NCBI GenBank assembly: GCA_032718475.1
Contig: JAUCBJ010006596.1
Span: 1 to 64,000 of the forward strand
Source: Nemertoderma westbladi
Taxonomy: Eukaryota > Xenacoelomorpha > Nemertodermatida > Nemertodermatidae
Reading direction: 5' to 3'
Length of the DNA stretch: 64,000 bases
In this document: in pieces, positions 43,795-54,984 of the stretch
How positions within the stretch are numbered: position 1 is the stretch's first letter
How the letters are laid out: each line of letters opens with the position of its first letter
Position numbers and translations under genes: made by a program
Notes under the pieces: model-generated
Told to the model about the DNA's origin: nothing
What the model saw: the letters and a program-made list of their open reading frames with translations, nothing else
Database searches by the model: none

Positions 43795-45060
43795 TACAAG
43801 AACGCTTACACTAACTGAGAAACAAAAGTTTGAACAGCGGTTAGACTAACTGAGGAACAAAGATTAGGACAGCGGTTAAACTAACTGAGGAACAAACGTT
43901 AGAACAGCTGTTACACTAACTGAGCAACAAACATTAGAACAGCGGGTAAACTAACTTAGAAACAAACATTACAACAGCGGTTACACTAACTGAGGAACAA
44001 ACGTTAGTACAACCGTTAAACTAACTAAGGAAGAAACGTTTGAACAGCGGTTAAACTAACTGAGGAAAAAACGTTAGAACAGCGGTTACAGTAACTAAGG
44101 AACAAACGTTAGAACAGCGGTTAAACTAACTTAGGAACAAATGTTACAACAGCGGTTACACTAACTGAGGAACAAACGTTAGAACAGCGGTTACACTAAC
44201 TGAAGAACAAACGTTAGAACAGCGGTTAAAATAACCGAGTAAAACGTTAGAACAGTGGTTACACTAACAGAGGAACAAAAGTTAGAACAGCGGTTAAACA
44301 AACTTAGGAACAAACGTTACAACAGCGGTTACACTAACTGAGGAACAAACGTTAGAACAACGGTTACACTAACTGAGAAACAAAAGTTTGAACAGCTGTT
44401 AAACTAACTGAGGAACAAAGATTAGGACAGCTGTTAAACTAACTGAGGAACAAACGTTAGAACAAAGGTTAGACTAACTGCGGAACAAACGTTAGAACAG
44501 CGGTTACACTAACTGAGGAACAAACATTAAAACAGCGGTTAAAATAACCTAGAAAAACGTTAGAACAACGGTTACACTAACTGAGGAACAAACGTTTGAA
44601 CAGCGGTTAAACTAACTGAGGAACAAACGTTAGAACAGTGTTTACACTAACTGAGGAAGAAACGTTAGAACAGCGGTTACACTAACTGAGGAACAAACGT
44701 TTCAACAGCGCTTAAACTAACTGAGAAACAAACATTAAAACAGCGGTTAAAATAACCGAGTAAAACGTTAGAACAACGGTTACATTAACTGAGGAACAAA
44801 TGTTTGAACAGCGGTTAAACTAACTGAGGAACAAACGTTAGAACAGCGTTTACACTAACTGAGGAAGAAACGTTAGAACAACGGTTACACTAACAGAGGA
44901 ACAAACGTTAGAACAGCGGATAAACTAACTGAGGAACGTTACACTAACTGAGGAACAAACGTTTGAACAGCAGTTAAACTAACTGAGTAACAAATATTAG
45001 AACAGCGTTTAAACTAACTGATGAACAAAGCTTAGGACAGCAGTTAAACTAACTAAGGAA
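43795..45060 (-). repeat. 35-bp minisatellite array 2, inverted copy of part of array 1
   Basis: The unit is the reverse complement of array 1 (ACTGAGGAACAAACGTTAGA then ACAGCGGTTACACTA). Read in reverse, rare variants occur in the same order as in array 1 from about 3680 to about 4760. One example is a CTAAGCTTTGTTCATCAG unit followed by an AATATTTGTT unit. The TTCTTCC/TTTTACTCGG series and the TTTGTTGCTCAG unit give two more. The right edge directly abuts a LINE-B tail. Confidence 0.93.
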
Positions 45061-45630
45061 GGGAAAGGCATGGGCAGCCTTGAATAGGCTTTCCAGGATT
45101 TGGAAGTCACCGAGAATTAATTGGAAACTTAAGGTCCGATTATTTAGAGCAGCAGTAGTTCCAGTACTCCTCTACGGGAGTCCATGCTGGGCTCTAACTG
45201 CTGAGGACAACAAATCTCTGGATGGCACATTCACAAGAATGCTACGCCGGGTTCATTGTGTCAAGTACAATGCACACATCTCCAACCAGACACTATATAA
45301 CATTGGAGGTGTCTCATTGGTTCCCCCAAGCTTGACACTAGAACAAAATCGCCTCCGCTTTGCAGGACATTGCTTTCGCCGTGAGGATCAGCCAGTGCAT
45401 AATCTTGTACTTTGGCAGCCTCATGGAGTGAATAAGCATGGTGGACAGCCCATGACTTTCTTGAGACGCATCTTAAAGGACACTGGCCTTAAAGATGCGG
45501 ATGATCTAGCAAATGTCATGGGTGATAGGGAGTTGTGGCGGTGCAATTTTGTTGACAAGCCGGCACAGCATTCTTAAAAATGCAGCTGCAATGCAGCATG
45601 CCGATCCTAGTAGTAGTAGTAGTAGTAGTA
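45061..45630 (+). pseudogene. LINE-B 3' end, 5'-truncated
   Basis: The frame 45080-45577 encodes the family B C-terminus (LLYGSPCWALTAEDNKSLDG, RLRFAGHCFRREDQP, VMGDRELWRCNFVDK). The 3' UTR ends GCAGCATGCCGATCC followed by (TAG)n at 45608-45630, the same tail as the copy at 29612. This tail frame is intact, but the RT core is absent. Confidence 0.9.
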
Positions 45631-47658
45631 TATATACAGTACGGAACCGCGTACTTCAATTAACAAAATATAATAATCACGATATTTTTTACCCATTAAA
45701 ATAGTCATTATGATATAAATTATAATTCGATATATAATTAAAAATTATAATACACACATAAGAGCTGTACAGTATGAGTTTATATTTAATGAAACTATTA
45801 TTAGTGCATTTTTATGTAATTATTATTAAGATACAGTAGGTTTCGGCGAATATGTTCAAATACCGAAGACATGTACAGAAAATCAACGTATCAATGTAAG
45901 GTACCATAATCAACAAACCTGCTTATTGTTACTAACCGTGCGATCATCTCTCATCTTTCTGTGACAATAAATATGGTTATACCGCAATGCAAACCGCCGG
46001 TACAAAATATATATAACTATTATAATATATATATATATATAATATATATCTAAAGGCTGATAGGCCTATATATCTTTATAAATATATCTACCAGTACCGC
46101 TAATCACTGAATCATGTCTGCATGTTAAAATAATATAGGGCCTATTTACAAATATTACACGTGTTTGATTGGCCTAGTGCTGTAGTGATTACAGATACAC
46201 TAGTAGGAAACTATCATAATACCGGTACCGGTACCTAGTAAATAAAATCAATCATGATAATAAATCAGATTAGTAAAAACAAAGTAAACATTTAAGGAAG
46301 AACCAACTACGACAATTTTATGGCAACAAACTTAAAGGTACCGTACATAAGTACTGTAACTGCTTAGGCCTATTGGGCAACTACTGCACCTGCAGACTAG
46401 TACCTACTAGTATCAACTATCCGACTTTCAGTATATCAGTTACTGGTATTCAAGTAGCGCTACCAGATTGCCAGAAATACTTTCAGTATTAAAAGTCAAC
46501 TGTACTGTTTGTACCGCTATAGCTGTATTCACCAGTCATGTTTAGTACCGGTATAAAAACTTTCAGTTTTAAGTCATAACTGTTTAGTCAAGCGTTTCCG
46601 ATACCGCGGGTCGGCCTATTAAAACACCCAGTTAAGTCAAACAGCAAATGCTTCTGAACTAAATTAAACTTTAGTATACCTGACTGGCTGAAGGTAAGTT
46701 AATTCTTAGTGAAAATAATGAAAACTACAGTAGCCAGAAAATGAATTACCGGTATTTATTTGAGTAGTCTTCTAATACCGGTTAGGTATTTTCCTATCTC
46801 AAAGTGAACTAGTTATTCAGTACTGTACACCTTGGCTTAGCTGGTAGTGACACATACCACTGACATATTATTGTTGCGGTAGTGGAAAATATGTTTCAAT
46901 TTAATGTCCCACGGCAACCGTCATATCATTTTCATATTTATTCTTTAAATAACCGAATGGTTATAAACAAGTGTAAGTACAAGCGTAATGGATTTTAGAT
47001 TGAAATCAGAAATAGTAAGCTACCGGTAATTAAATTTTACGACTACAGTATGAACAGTTCATTCAAATAATTCAAATAAATATTAAATTAGATAGATACT
47101 GTATATTAAATTATGTATTACTTAAACAGTTAATGCGTTTAATTATTTTCTAAAGTGACTAAATATTTTGGTATTAAAGTAATATAACCATTAATTACTG
47201 CAGTAATTAAAGATTAAATAATTCATTCAGTAGTGAGGATGGATCGAATAAACAATCGGCGTCGGGTTTCTGTTATGACCTAAGAGACAGGAGATAAACC
47301 GGGTACTTAGGCCTAATAAAGAACCTACAGATATACCTATCTTAGTCTGGTGGTGGTTGGTTGACACTCTATATATGATGCCTTTAGTACTGTCTGACTG
47401 TTGTATAATAAAATAATTACAGCAATTACTGCTAATGAATTGCTATATATTTAATATTTAATTAATCAATTCATGAGATGGCGCAGTGCTAGTCTTGTCT
47501 TAACCTATCCGGGAACCGGGAATCGAGACAACTCTGTAAATACTGAAATAACTTTTAAAAAATAAACCACTTTTGGATGCGAAATAGGTTTACCCTACTA
47601 AAATCCCAATTCTGCAATTCAACAGTCACAGTCAATACTGCAATTCAGTAATTGTATA
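45631..47658. other. AT-rich non-coding stretch upstream of the Ty3-like element
   Basis: Contains a TA microsatellite (about 46020-46050) and many ACCGGTA/TACCGGT-type words. It should hold the 5' LTR of the downstream element. I looked for a direct repeat with 52.6-53.9 kb and for a primer binding site and could not identify either by eye. Confidence 0.5.
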
Positions 47659-48018
47659 ATGGCACATACCGGTATCGACTTGAACGCAACGTACGAACTC
47701 ACGACCGAGGATGTGGAAATACTGAGTCGCGAGGAACTCAAACAACACTGCATAAACGCAGAGATCCAAATCGATTCGAAAGACCCCATAGCTCGTTTAC
47801 GGAAACGTTTACACCGGTATCTCGCGGAAGAGATCGACGACGGTGGTGGTAAACCCACTTTACGAGGTGGTGGCCAAACCGAACTCGCATTAATTCTCCA
47901 ACAAATGGAGGCTCAACGACGCGAAGATGCGGCCCAACGTCGTGTAGATGCAGAGGAACGAGAAAGGCGGGAAGAACAGCGCGAACAGCAACGCCGTATC
48001 GAGGCGGAGGAACTTTGA
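47659..48018 (+). CDS. Ty3-like element, gag N-terminus, ended by in-frame TGA
   Basis: A 119-codon frame starts at ATG 47659. It has LTTEDVEILSREELKQHCIN near residue 15 and a strongly charged Arg/Glu/Gln coiled coil from about 80 to 119 (RREDAAQRRVDAEERERR). It stops at TGA 48016-48018, but the coiled coil goes on directly after the stop in the same frame (LLSDQREQRIIELF) into the long polyprotein. The stop is probably a CGA to TGA change (C followed by G is the usual mutable site) or a readthrough stop. It is not a natural gene end. Confidence 0.7.
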   Translation: MAHTGIDLNATYELTTEDVEILSREELKQHCINAEIQIDSKDPIARLRKRLHRYLAEEIDDGGGKPTLRGGGQTELALILQQMEAQRREDAAQRRVDAEERERREEQREQQRRIEAEEL

Positions 48019-51000
48019 CTGTTATCGGATCAACGCGAACAGCGAATAATCGAACTGTTCTCCCAACGCGGCGTGAACACGCGCACCGACCGACCCCTCG
48101 ATGGCAGCCAGGCGGCGGCCAAATTCCAGACTCACGGACCCGAAAAACTTGATCGCGGAATTAAACTCAAAGAATTTCAGCGGTGGCGGGTAGCATGGGA
48201 TTCCTATTCAGTTTTAACCAAACTGGGGGGGAAACCACAAGAAGACCAACTCGCGGCATTCAGAACTTACTGTACAACCAATTTCCTAAGTGAACTACAG
48301 TATTGCATTGGCATTGAACCTCACACACAAAATACATTACCAGAAATTTTGGACTTGATCGAGGTTTACTTGCGTAAACAACGCAATATCGTGGTTGACC
48401 GCTACCAATTGCTCCGCCTTAAAAAAGGGGAGTACGAGGATTTCGATACATTTTTGGCACATCTACGCGAAGCGATGGACGATGCAGAGATGCACACGAT
48501 GACTGCAGATGATTGGTCTACCACATTAATTGTGTGCGGTCTGGGTACCGGTACAGAGGACGAGGAGACCCGGAAGGAGATCTTCGGTAAACGACCTCCA
48601 CTGGACACCAATGAAACCATTGAACTTTGTCGCAGCCGCGAGGTGGCTGCTAAAGAAACGCAGCGGTTACAGCACCGGGCTGTAGGCAAAGTAGATGAAG
48701 GACGGGGACGCTCCAAATACAAATCCCGTTATAAAAAAGAGAAAAGAAACTCCACCAAGGAGGTAAATACTGAACAAAAAAAATTTCAGTCTGTAACTCG
48801 AAATGCCTTTCTAGAAGCTATAACAAAAGCCCACTCAGAAGGAAGGTGTACAAACTGTGGTGGGACATACCCACACGCTGAGGGGAGACCGTGTGGAGCA
48901 AAAGAGGCTGTGTGCGGTGGGTGCAGTAAAAAAGGACACTACAAGCGATGCTGTCTGTCCAATTTACTACAAAACAAACCCAGCAAGGTTTCGGGAGGTG
49001 TAAAAATAGCGGGTGTGGAGACAGATAATAAACACCGGCGCAGACCAGTCATACCCATCGACTTCTATGTCCCCGCTGGATGTGATGGCACCAAACCAAT
49101 ATATTTAGGTAACTGTGACAGTGTAGCCGATACTGGGGCGGAAGTTACCATCGCATCTGCCAAACTCGAACACGACTGGGATTTGCCCAACCATAAAGGC
49201 CGTAGGGAAGCAGACTTTCCCCTCATTGGTGCAGATGACCAAGAAATTGCATGCAACTATTGCGTTGACTTGGAACTGTCAGTGGGCGGTTGGCGACACC
49301 TCGAGACAGTGTACTTCTGCCCAAATATGAGGCAGAACGAGGTTTACCTCTCCTTCAATGCATGTATCGGGTTGAAACTAGTTTCACCTGACTTCCCTAC
49401 TCCACTTCGAATAGCCGCTACCCAGACTACCGGCTGTGGGGGGGATGATGGAGGGAAAGGCCATTCCCAACCCAGTGACAACATACATGAGAGCATCCGT
49501 CAGCAATTGCTAGCCGAATTCAAAGATGTCTTTGATACCACAGGGCCATTACAGCCCTTGGCTGGCCCTCCTATGACAATACAACTTGCAGAGGGGGCAA
49601 AAGCATATTGCCTAACGACAGCCCGTCCAATCCCACTACCCTATAGGGAAAAAACAAAAAATCTCCTCGATGAGATGGTCACCAAAGGGGTCATTGAACC
49701 TGTAGGTGACCGCCCAGTATCATGGTGCCACCCCATGGTTGTATGTCCAAAGCCCAACCGACCCGGAGAGATCCGGATAACGGTTGACCTCACCCAACTC
49801 AACAAGCAGGTATTGCGAACCATACACAATTCCAGAACACCCGGAGACATTGTGTCTGCCCGCACACCTGGTACCTCCATGTTCACTGTCTTAGATGCTA
49901 AGACAGGCTATTGGCAGGTTGAGTTAGACGAGGGGTCACGGGACTACACATCATTTATCACAATGTGGGGGCGGTATCGATACTGTAGAGCCCCAATGGG
50001 CTACATCAGCTCCGGAGATTCATATAATTTCCGGGGAGATCAGGCACTCGATGGACTAATACAGGTCCACAAATGTGTGGACGATATCCTGGTGGAGGGA
50101 AGTGATATAGTGGAACACACCCAACGGGTACGGGAAGTACTACTTCGCTGCCGTAAACACGCTATCACCCTACACCCAGCGAAATTTCAATTCGCTAAAC
50201 CGCAAGTAAAATTTGCAGGATATATCCTGACTGCAGACGGCACAGAGGCAGACCCAGAAAAGCTCAGGGCCATTTCTGATTACCCAACACCTGCTAATAT
50301 AACCGATATTCGCAGTTTTATGGGGCTGGTAAACCAGCTGGGCCAGTTCAGTGATGATATTGCTGATACTGCTGCACCGCTGCGGGAATTGCTTCGAACG
50401 CGGAACGAATTCCACTGGAATGCGAACCATGATGTAGCCTTCCAGCGTATCAAACAATCCCTGACATCACCTCCGATCTTGGCACCATTTGACATACAAA
50501 GGGAAACAAGATTAGAAGCGGATGCCTGCCGGATTGATGGGGGACTGGGATATGACCTACTGCAGCGTCACGGAGACCAATGGAAGTTGGTCACCTGTGG
50601 CAGTCGGTTTCTTTCCGATGCCGAGACTCGGTATGCACCTATCGACCTGGAGACTCTGGCAATACATTATGCCTGCACCAAGTGCCGGCTATACCTTGCG
50701 GGTCTACCCAAATTTACAGTCATATCAGACCACAATCCCCTTCAATCAATATTTAACTCAAAAAACTTGGAGCAAGTTACAAATCGGAGGATACAACGCC
50801 TAAAGGCAGACCTCCAGTCGAACTATATATTTGATGTTGAGTGGCGTGCTGGCCGCAAACATTGTATCGCGGATGCACTAAGCCGCCACCCTGTGGACCG
50901 TAAACCCAAAGATAATGAGACCGATGAGTTCCATACCATAGGCCATATCTGTACCGCAATCCAGGGTACTAACGATGATGAGCTTGTAATCGAACTCCAA

Positions 51001-52611
51001 CACGCAGCCCTAGAAGATATCGAGTACCAAGAGCTCATAAAACTCATACTTGCAGACTTCAAAGGGACCCACAAGAACCTAGATTCAATGCGACCTTATC
51101 GCTCTATCCAAAACAACCTATCAGTGGATGATGGTCTAGTTCTATATGGTGACAGGATAGTTGTCCCACAAGCAAACCGAAGCGATATCTTAAACCGTCT
51201 ACATGCCGCTCATCAAGGTGTCACTCGCACCAAACAACGTGCGCGGCACACCGTGTACTGGCCTGGGATAACAGGTGATATCGAGCGGATGGTACGCAAT
51301 TGCGACGCCTGCCAGACTCACCTCCCCAGTCTTCCAAAAGAACACTTAATGGCCGACCCTACCCCTGACCGACCATTCCAATCCGTTTCAGCAGACCTTT
51401 TCACCACAGGGGGTGAACACTTCCTGGTGTATGCTGATCGAATGTCAGGCTACCCATTAATTGCACAATGGCGATCCGATCCAACTGCACTTCAGTGCAT
51501 CCGTGTCGTCCGACAATTCTTTGTCGACCTTGGTGTACCGACCAGCTTTCATTCCGACGGAGGTCCTCAATTTTCCGCCGCCATCTTCAGGAAATTTCTG
51601 AAAAGATGGGGAGTACGATGGGAGGCTTCGACTCCGCACTTCCCAAGCAGCAACGGCCATGCCGAGGCCATGGTCAAACTAATAAAAACATTGCTGCGCA
51701 AACTTCGGCGACCAGACGTTCACTCCGAGGAATTTCAAGAGGGGCTGTTAGAAATTCGGAACACCCCAAGAGGAGGCGGGCGATCACCCAGTGAAATCGT
51801 GTTTGGGCGACAAATCCGAATCTCTTTGGATAATCCTATTATAAATACACATTCTCCACTACTTCCTGCTATTGTTCAAAGTCAGTGTCTATACTCTTTG
51901 CCTCTAGATATGTCCTCCAAGGAAGAAATGGCGTACCACCATTTTCGCCTGGTGGGGGAGAAACTGCGGTTTGACATTCCCCAGATAGTGGGACCTACCT
52001 GCTCCGGATTTCTCTGTGATAGGAGAAAGGCAACGATGCAGTGCTGCTGCATCGACAAGGTGTCTACAGAAGGATGGGCATTGGCTGCTGTGGTGGTTGC
52101 TCTAACCAGCGATCATCTGATACCATTCGAGAATGGTGATTTGTGGCAGAGCTTGGGTTTGACAAATTTGTTTTTGTCAAGTCAGGCTTTGACACTGCCC
52201 CGCTCACGGTTCGATAGCAATAACCTGCGTGAGAACATAACTAAAATGGCTACGGCTATCAATGAGCAAGGGGGTTTCACCATCTCGGGGTGGTACAAGT
52301 GTGGCAAAGCTGCCACAGATGATATTATATTATCTGTGCACGATATGCACATAGCTGCCATATCACCATCCGTTGCCCTCCAGCAGACAAACTTGTCGAT
52401 GCAGTATTTGCCAGCTGCGCCTTCCTTTACTCCTGTTATTGCGGTCCAACCACGAACCGTGATTGTGAGCCCGGCAGATTCTGCCACTGCCAGAGCCCGG
52501 GCTATTGCTGCGGCCACTTCGGCTACCACCACCTCTACTACTTCTACTACCACTTCGACTAATACGAGTACCACATCCGCTACTACTACCGGCACTTCTG
52601 CATCATCCTAG
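48019..52611 (+). CDS. Ty3/gypsy-like gag-pol polyprotein with unusual C-terminal extension
   Basis: The frame is open for more than 1,500 codons (first ATG at 48073). By residue from 48073 it contains a gag core at 20-230 and Cys/His knuckles near 260-295 (CTNCGGTYPHAEGRPC, CGGCSKKGHYKRCC). An aspartic protease DTGAEV lies near 352, and RT blocks with LDAKTGYWQ near 605 and CVDDILVEG near 667 follow. RNase H is near 812-930. The integrase has an HH-CC finger near 1041-1080 and catalytic Asp near 1107 and 1156 (FHSDGGPQF) and Glu near 1198 (SSNGHAEAM). Gene order RT-RNase H-integrase fits Ty3. After FGRQIR (about 1252) comes a 260-residue extension unlike a chromodomain, ending in a Thr/Ser-rich tail. 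Enzymatic boxes look intact apart from the upstream TGA. Confidence 0.88.
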   Translation: MLSDQREQRIIELFSQRGVNTRTDRPLDGSQAAAKFQTHGPEKLDRGIKLKEFQRWRVAWDSYSVLTKLGGKPQEDQLAAFRTYCTTNFLSELQYCIGIEPHTQNTLPEILDLIEVYLRKQRNIVVDRYQLLRLKKGEYEDFDTFLAHLREAMDDAEMHTMTADDWSTTLIVCGLGTGTEDEETRKEIFGKRPPLDTNETIELCRSREVAAKETQRLQHRAVGKVDEGRGRSKYKSRYKKEKRNSTKEVNTEQKKFQSVTRNAFLEAITKAHSEGRCTNCGGTYPHAEGRPCGAKEAVCGGCSKKGHYKRCCLSNLLQNKPSKVSGGVKIAGVETDNKHRRRPVIPIDFYVPAGCDGTKPIYLGNCDSVADTGAEVTIASAKLEHDWDLPNHKGRREADFPLIGADDQEIACNYCVDLELSVGGWRHLETVYFCPNMRQNEVYLSFNACIGLKLVSPDFPTPLRIAATQTTGCGGDDGGKGHSQPSDNIHESIRQQLLAEFKDVFDTTGPLQPLAGPPMTIQLAEGAKAYCLTTARPIPLPYREKTKNLLDEMVTKGVIEPVGDRPVSWCHPMVVCPKPNRPGEIRITVDLTQLNKQVLRTIHNSRTPGDIVSARTPGTSMFTVLDAKTGYWQVELDEGSRDYTSFITMWGRYRYCRAPMGYISSGDSYNFRGDQALDGLIQVHKCVDDILVEGSDIVEHTQRVREVLLRCRKHAITLHPAKFQFAKPQVKFAGYILTADGTEADPEKLRAISDYPTPANITDIRSFMGLVNQLGQFSDDIADTAAPLRELLRTRNEFHWNANHDVAFQRIKQSLTSPPILAPFDIQRETRLEADACRIDGGLGYDLLQRHGDQWKLVTCGSRFLSDAETRYAPIDLETLAIHYACTKCRLYLAGLPKFTVISDHNPLQSIFNSKNLEQVTNRRIQRLKADLQSNYIFDVEWRAGRKHCIADALSRHPVDRKPKDNETDEFHTIGHICTAIQGTNDDELVIELQHAALEDIEYQELIKLILADFKGTHKNLDSMRPYRSIQNNLSVDDGLVLYGDRIVVPQANRSDILNRLHAAHQGVTRTKQRARHTVYWPGITGDIERMVRNCDACQTHLPSLPKEHLMADPTPDRPFQSVSADLFTTGGEHFLVYADRMSGYPLIAQWRSDPTALQCIRVVRQFFVDLGVPTSFHSDGGPQFSAAIFRKFLKRWGVRWEASTPHFPSSNGHAEAMVKLIKTLLRKLRRPDVHSEEFQEGLLEIRNTPRGGGRSPSEIVFGRQIRISLDNPIINTHSPLLPAIVQSQCLYSLPLDMSSKEEMAYHHFRLVGEKLRFDIPQIVGPTCSGFLCDRRKATMQCCCIDKVSTEGWALAAVVVALTSDHLIPFENGDLWQSLGLTNLFLSSQALTLPRSRFDSNNLRENITKMATAINEQGGFTISGWYKCGKAATDDIILSVHDMHIAAISPSVALQQTNLSMQYLPAAPSFTPVIAVQPRTVIVSPADSATARARAIAAATSATTTSTTSTTTSTNTSTTSATTTGTSASS
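51838..52611 (+). other. C-terminal extension of the Ty3-like polyprotein, unknown domain
   Basis: After the integrase core the open frame enters a 258-residue segment. It has MSSKEEMAYHHFRLVGEKLR, a Cys-rich CSGFLCDRRKATMQCCCIDK and EGWALAAVVVALTSDHLIPF, then GGFTISGWYKCGKAATDD and a final Ala/Thr/Ser tail. There is no signal peptide or membrane span of the env type. It may be a captured domain, an accessory ORF fused by loss of a stop, or a host fragment. The Cys cluster suggests metal or nucleic-acid binding, as inference only. Confidence 0.5.
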
Positions 52612-54193
52612 TCTATTTTCATTCTTTATACAGTAGATAGAATTACCGCGAAATAGGAACATACTGTATTTCTGTATTTCTTTTACGTATGATATTGTAC
52701 AGTATATTTATAATTACTAAGTAAACATAGGTCAGTTTAGTCTACAACGCCCACCTCCAGGCTATTGTATTGTCTCTCTGGCCTTCATACATCTGGAACT
52801 GATACCCCCACCCCCTGCATTCCGGACACAACAGTAAGTGATTATTACAGTATAACAATAATTGTGAAATCATATCAAAATGTTATTATTTCATATCTAG
52901 ATGTATTTGATTGTAATCATGTTAAATATTTGTGTGAGATAGATATAAATTATGATTCAATATTATATAACTTATATGCAATATAATTACATTCGCATTC
53001 CAATTAATTAAACAATAACACGCAATGCTAACCAATATTGATGGATTGGCACGAATTTATTTTATAAATTCGTGGCCATCCATTTCTTCCCTAATCTTGA
53101 TTTCCATATTTAATTTTTTAGCAACCCATTACATTAATTATATAAAAAGAATTATTATTCTGTTACAGGAAATAGAAAAATAACGAATCATAAGTGTTTC
53201 AATTATTTTATTATCATTTTACTGAAATTAATAAATTGATTACTATTAATTCATTTTAATTTACTTTAAATTTTGAAAGCAACTTGTGAAATATTTAATT
53301 TGTACTTTTTAATATGTATTATGTACGTTACTATACATGTAGAATTCTACTGTCATGTACGATTGAGTTGTTTTGCTTGTTCTCTTCATTTGCCATTTAC
53401 CATAACTGCATAACCACTAATACTGTACTATAGAAAATAGTGAAATAAAAATATACTGTGTATTTGTGCATTACTTTTCAGGCTAATTGAAATATAACAC
53501 ATACACTGTGTCTGTGTTTTTTATTGACACAAACATATCGATAACGCACATTACCAATTTATATGTACATTATACTGTACTGTAGTTTCGTTACTGTATA
53601 GAATTCGATTCGGGACAAGTATGGCCTATTTATGTGTCGCGTATTACAGACGCTGATGTACACTGATGTGACAATGTAACTGCTTTATATAGTGTGCGAT
53701 GGGTACTGTAATGTATGTGCTGTCTATAAACGAACAGAAGTTTATATTTAATTACTTGAACTATTGAATTGCAGCCGCGCCGCTTTGTCTATTACGTAAC
53801 TGACGTCAGGGTGGTTGGTTGGCAGTCGAGACCCAGTGTGTAAAGAGTAAAACTCACTCGCGACGTTCAGGGCACTAGTCCCATGATGTTAATATATAAT
53901 TACCAGTAACTGAGCAACTCAACTGACCACTCGTGGAACCCCACATCAAACTCTGCCGTCCCTGCAACTATCCCTTCCGACCCAGGTAGGGTGGGGCTAT
54001 TTCAAAATTCAAATTTCAATATCAAAATTTATCCCTCTCCTGGGGAAAGTCGACGCTAAAATCAGCTGATTGCTTCCAAAAATTAAACTACAATTCTGCT
54101 GTTGCTACTATTAACTTTTTTGTATTAATTAATAATTAACATAGTTAATTAGACTAAACTAGATATTATTCGTGGAGGAGGGATTTGCTCAAT

Positions 54194-54209
54194 CCCCCCC
54201 CCCCCCCCC
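54194..54209. repeat. Poly-C tract, 16 bases
   Basis: Uninterrupted C run. Confidence 0.92.
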
Positions 54210-54691
54210 ACCCCATCTGCCTTACCCAACACCAGTAACCGTGGGAACCGGAACTATGTATATATTTCTCCGACTTCGACTCCTGGCCGACGCGTGCGCT
54301 CTACATTCTTTCGCTTACGTTCCAGAATCGGATTACCTACCTCTGGATAACGCGTTGACTAACTACTAAACTAGTCAGTGGTGTTATCGGTAGAGTTTAA
54401 GTCCTACTGTATTACTCTGTCTGGCTGGACACGCGAGGTATTTATTCACAACAGCGACTGGGGGATAGTGTTAGAGGTCGGGAAATATCACGGGAGTTAC
54501 TTTATTTATATGTCGTATTTTTTGTGTAATTCTTTTTTATATTTGCGTTCGATTATTTGCGTTGTATTATTTCAGTAGAGTTCTCTTAGTTTAGTGAATA
54601 TTTTAGCAGTCATTACGTTTCGAAGGCTGTGTGTCAGGTAAGCTCATATTATTGCCAGGTTCTATTATTGCCGTAGAGAAAATTTGTTTAA

Positions 54692-54716
54692 GGGGGGGGG
54701 GGGGGGGGGGGGGGGG
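54692..54716. repeat. Poly-G tract, 25 bases
   Basis: The longest G/C homopolymer in the window. Confidence 0.95.
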
Positions 54717-54984
54717 TTACACCATTTTCGGACAACTCTTCGATTTATCACTCTCAGCGTTTCAAAATATTTTGGTTTTGGCTATAATTTTGAACATAGG
54801 TGCCTAAGATGCTATTCTACATGATAGGTTAGAAAATTTTTTTTTTTCGCTATTTAATATTAGTTAATACTAGTTAACAATAAAAAAAACTTGGTTGCGC
54901 TTAAAACCCTAAGGCTTTTACAGTTTTGAATCTAATCACATGAAAGTTTTTTTATATGATAGATCAAAGATGGAGCAACATAAC

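Larger units (their letters stand above)
52612..54955. other. AT-rich non-coding stretch with two homopolymers
   Basis: Downstream of the Ty3-like element. No 3' LTR was recognised. A CRE-like TGACGTCA palindrome lies near 53799-53806. Poly-C occurs at 54194-54209 and poly-G at 54692-54716. A CAG|GTAAG donor-like site is near 54637. Short frames here carry no motif. Confidence 0.5.

Noticed and set aside
48402-52595. Other-frame and reverse-strand frames over the Ty3-like polyprotein
   Set aside because: They lie opposite or within a clearly coding gag-pol frame and have no motifs.
52612-53950. 3' LTR of the Ty3-like element
   Set aside because: No direct repeat with the region upstream of 47659 was visible, and no polypurine tract precedes it.
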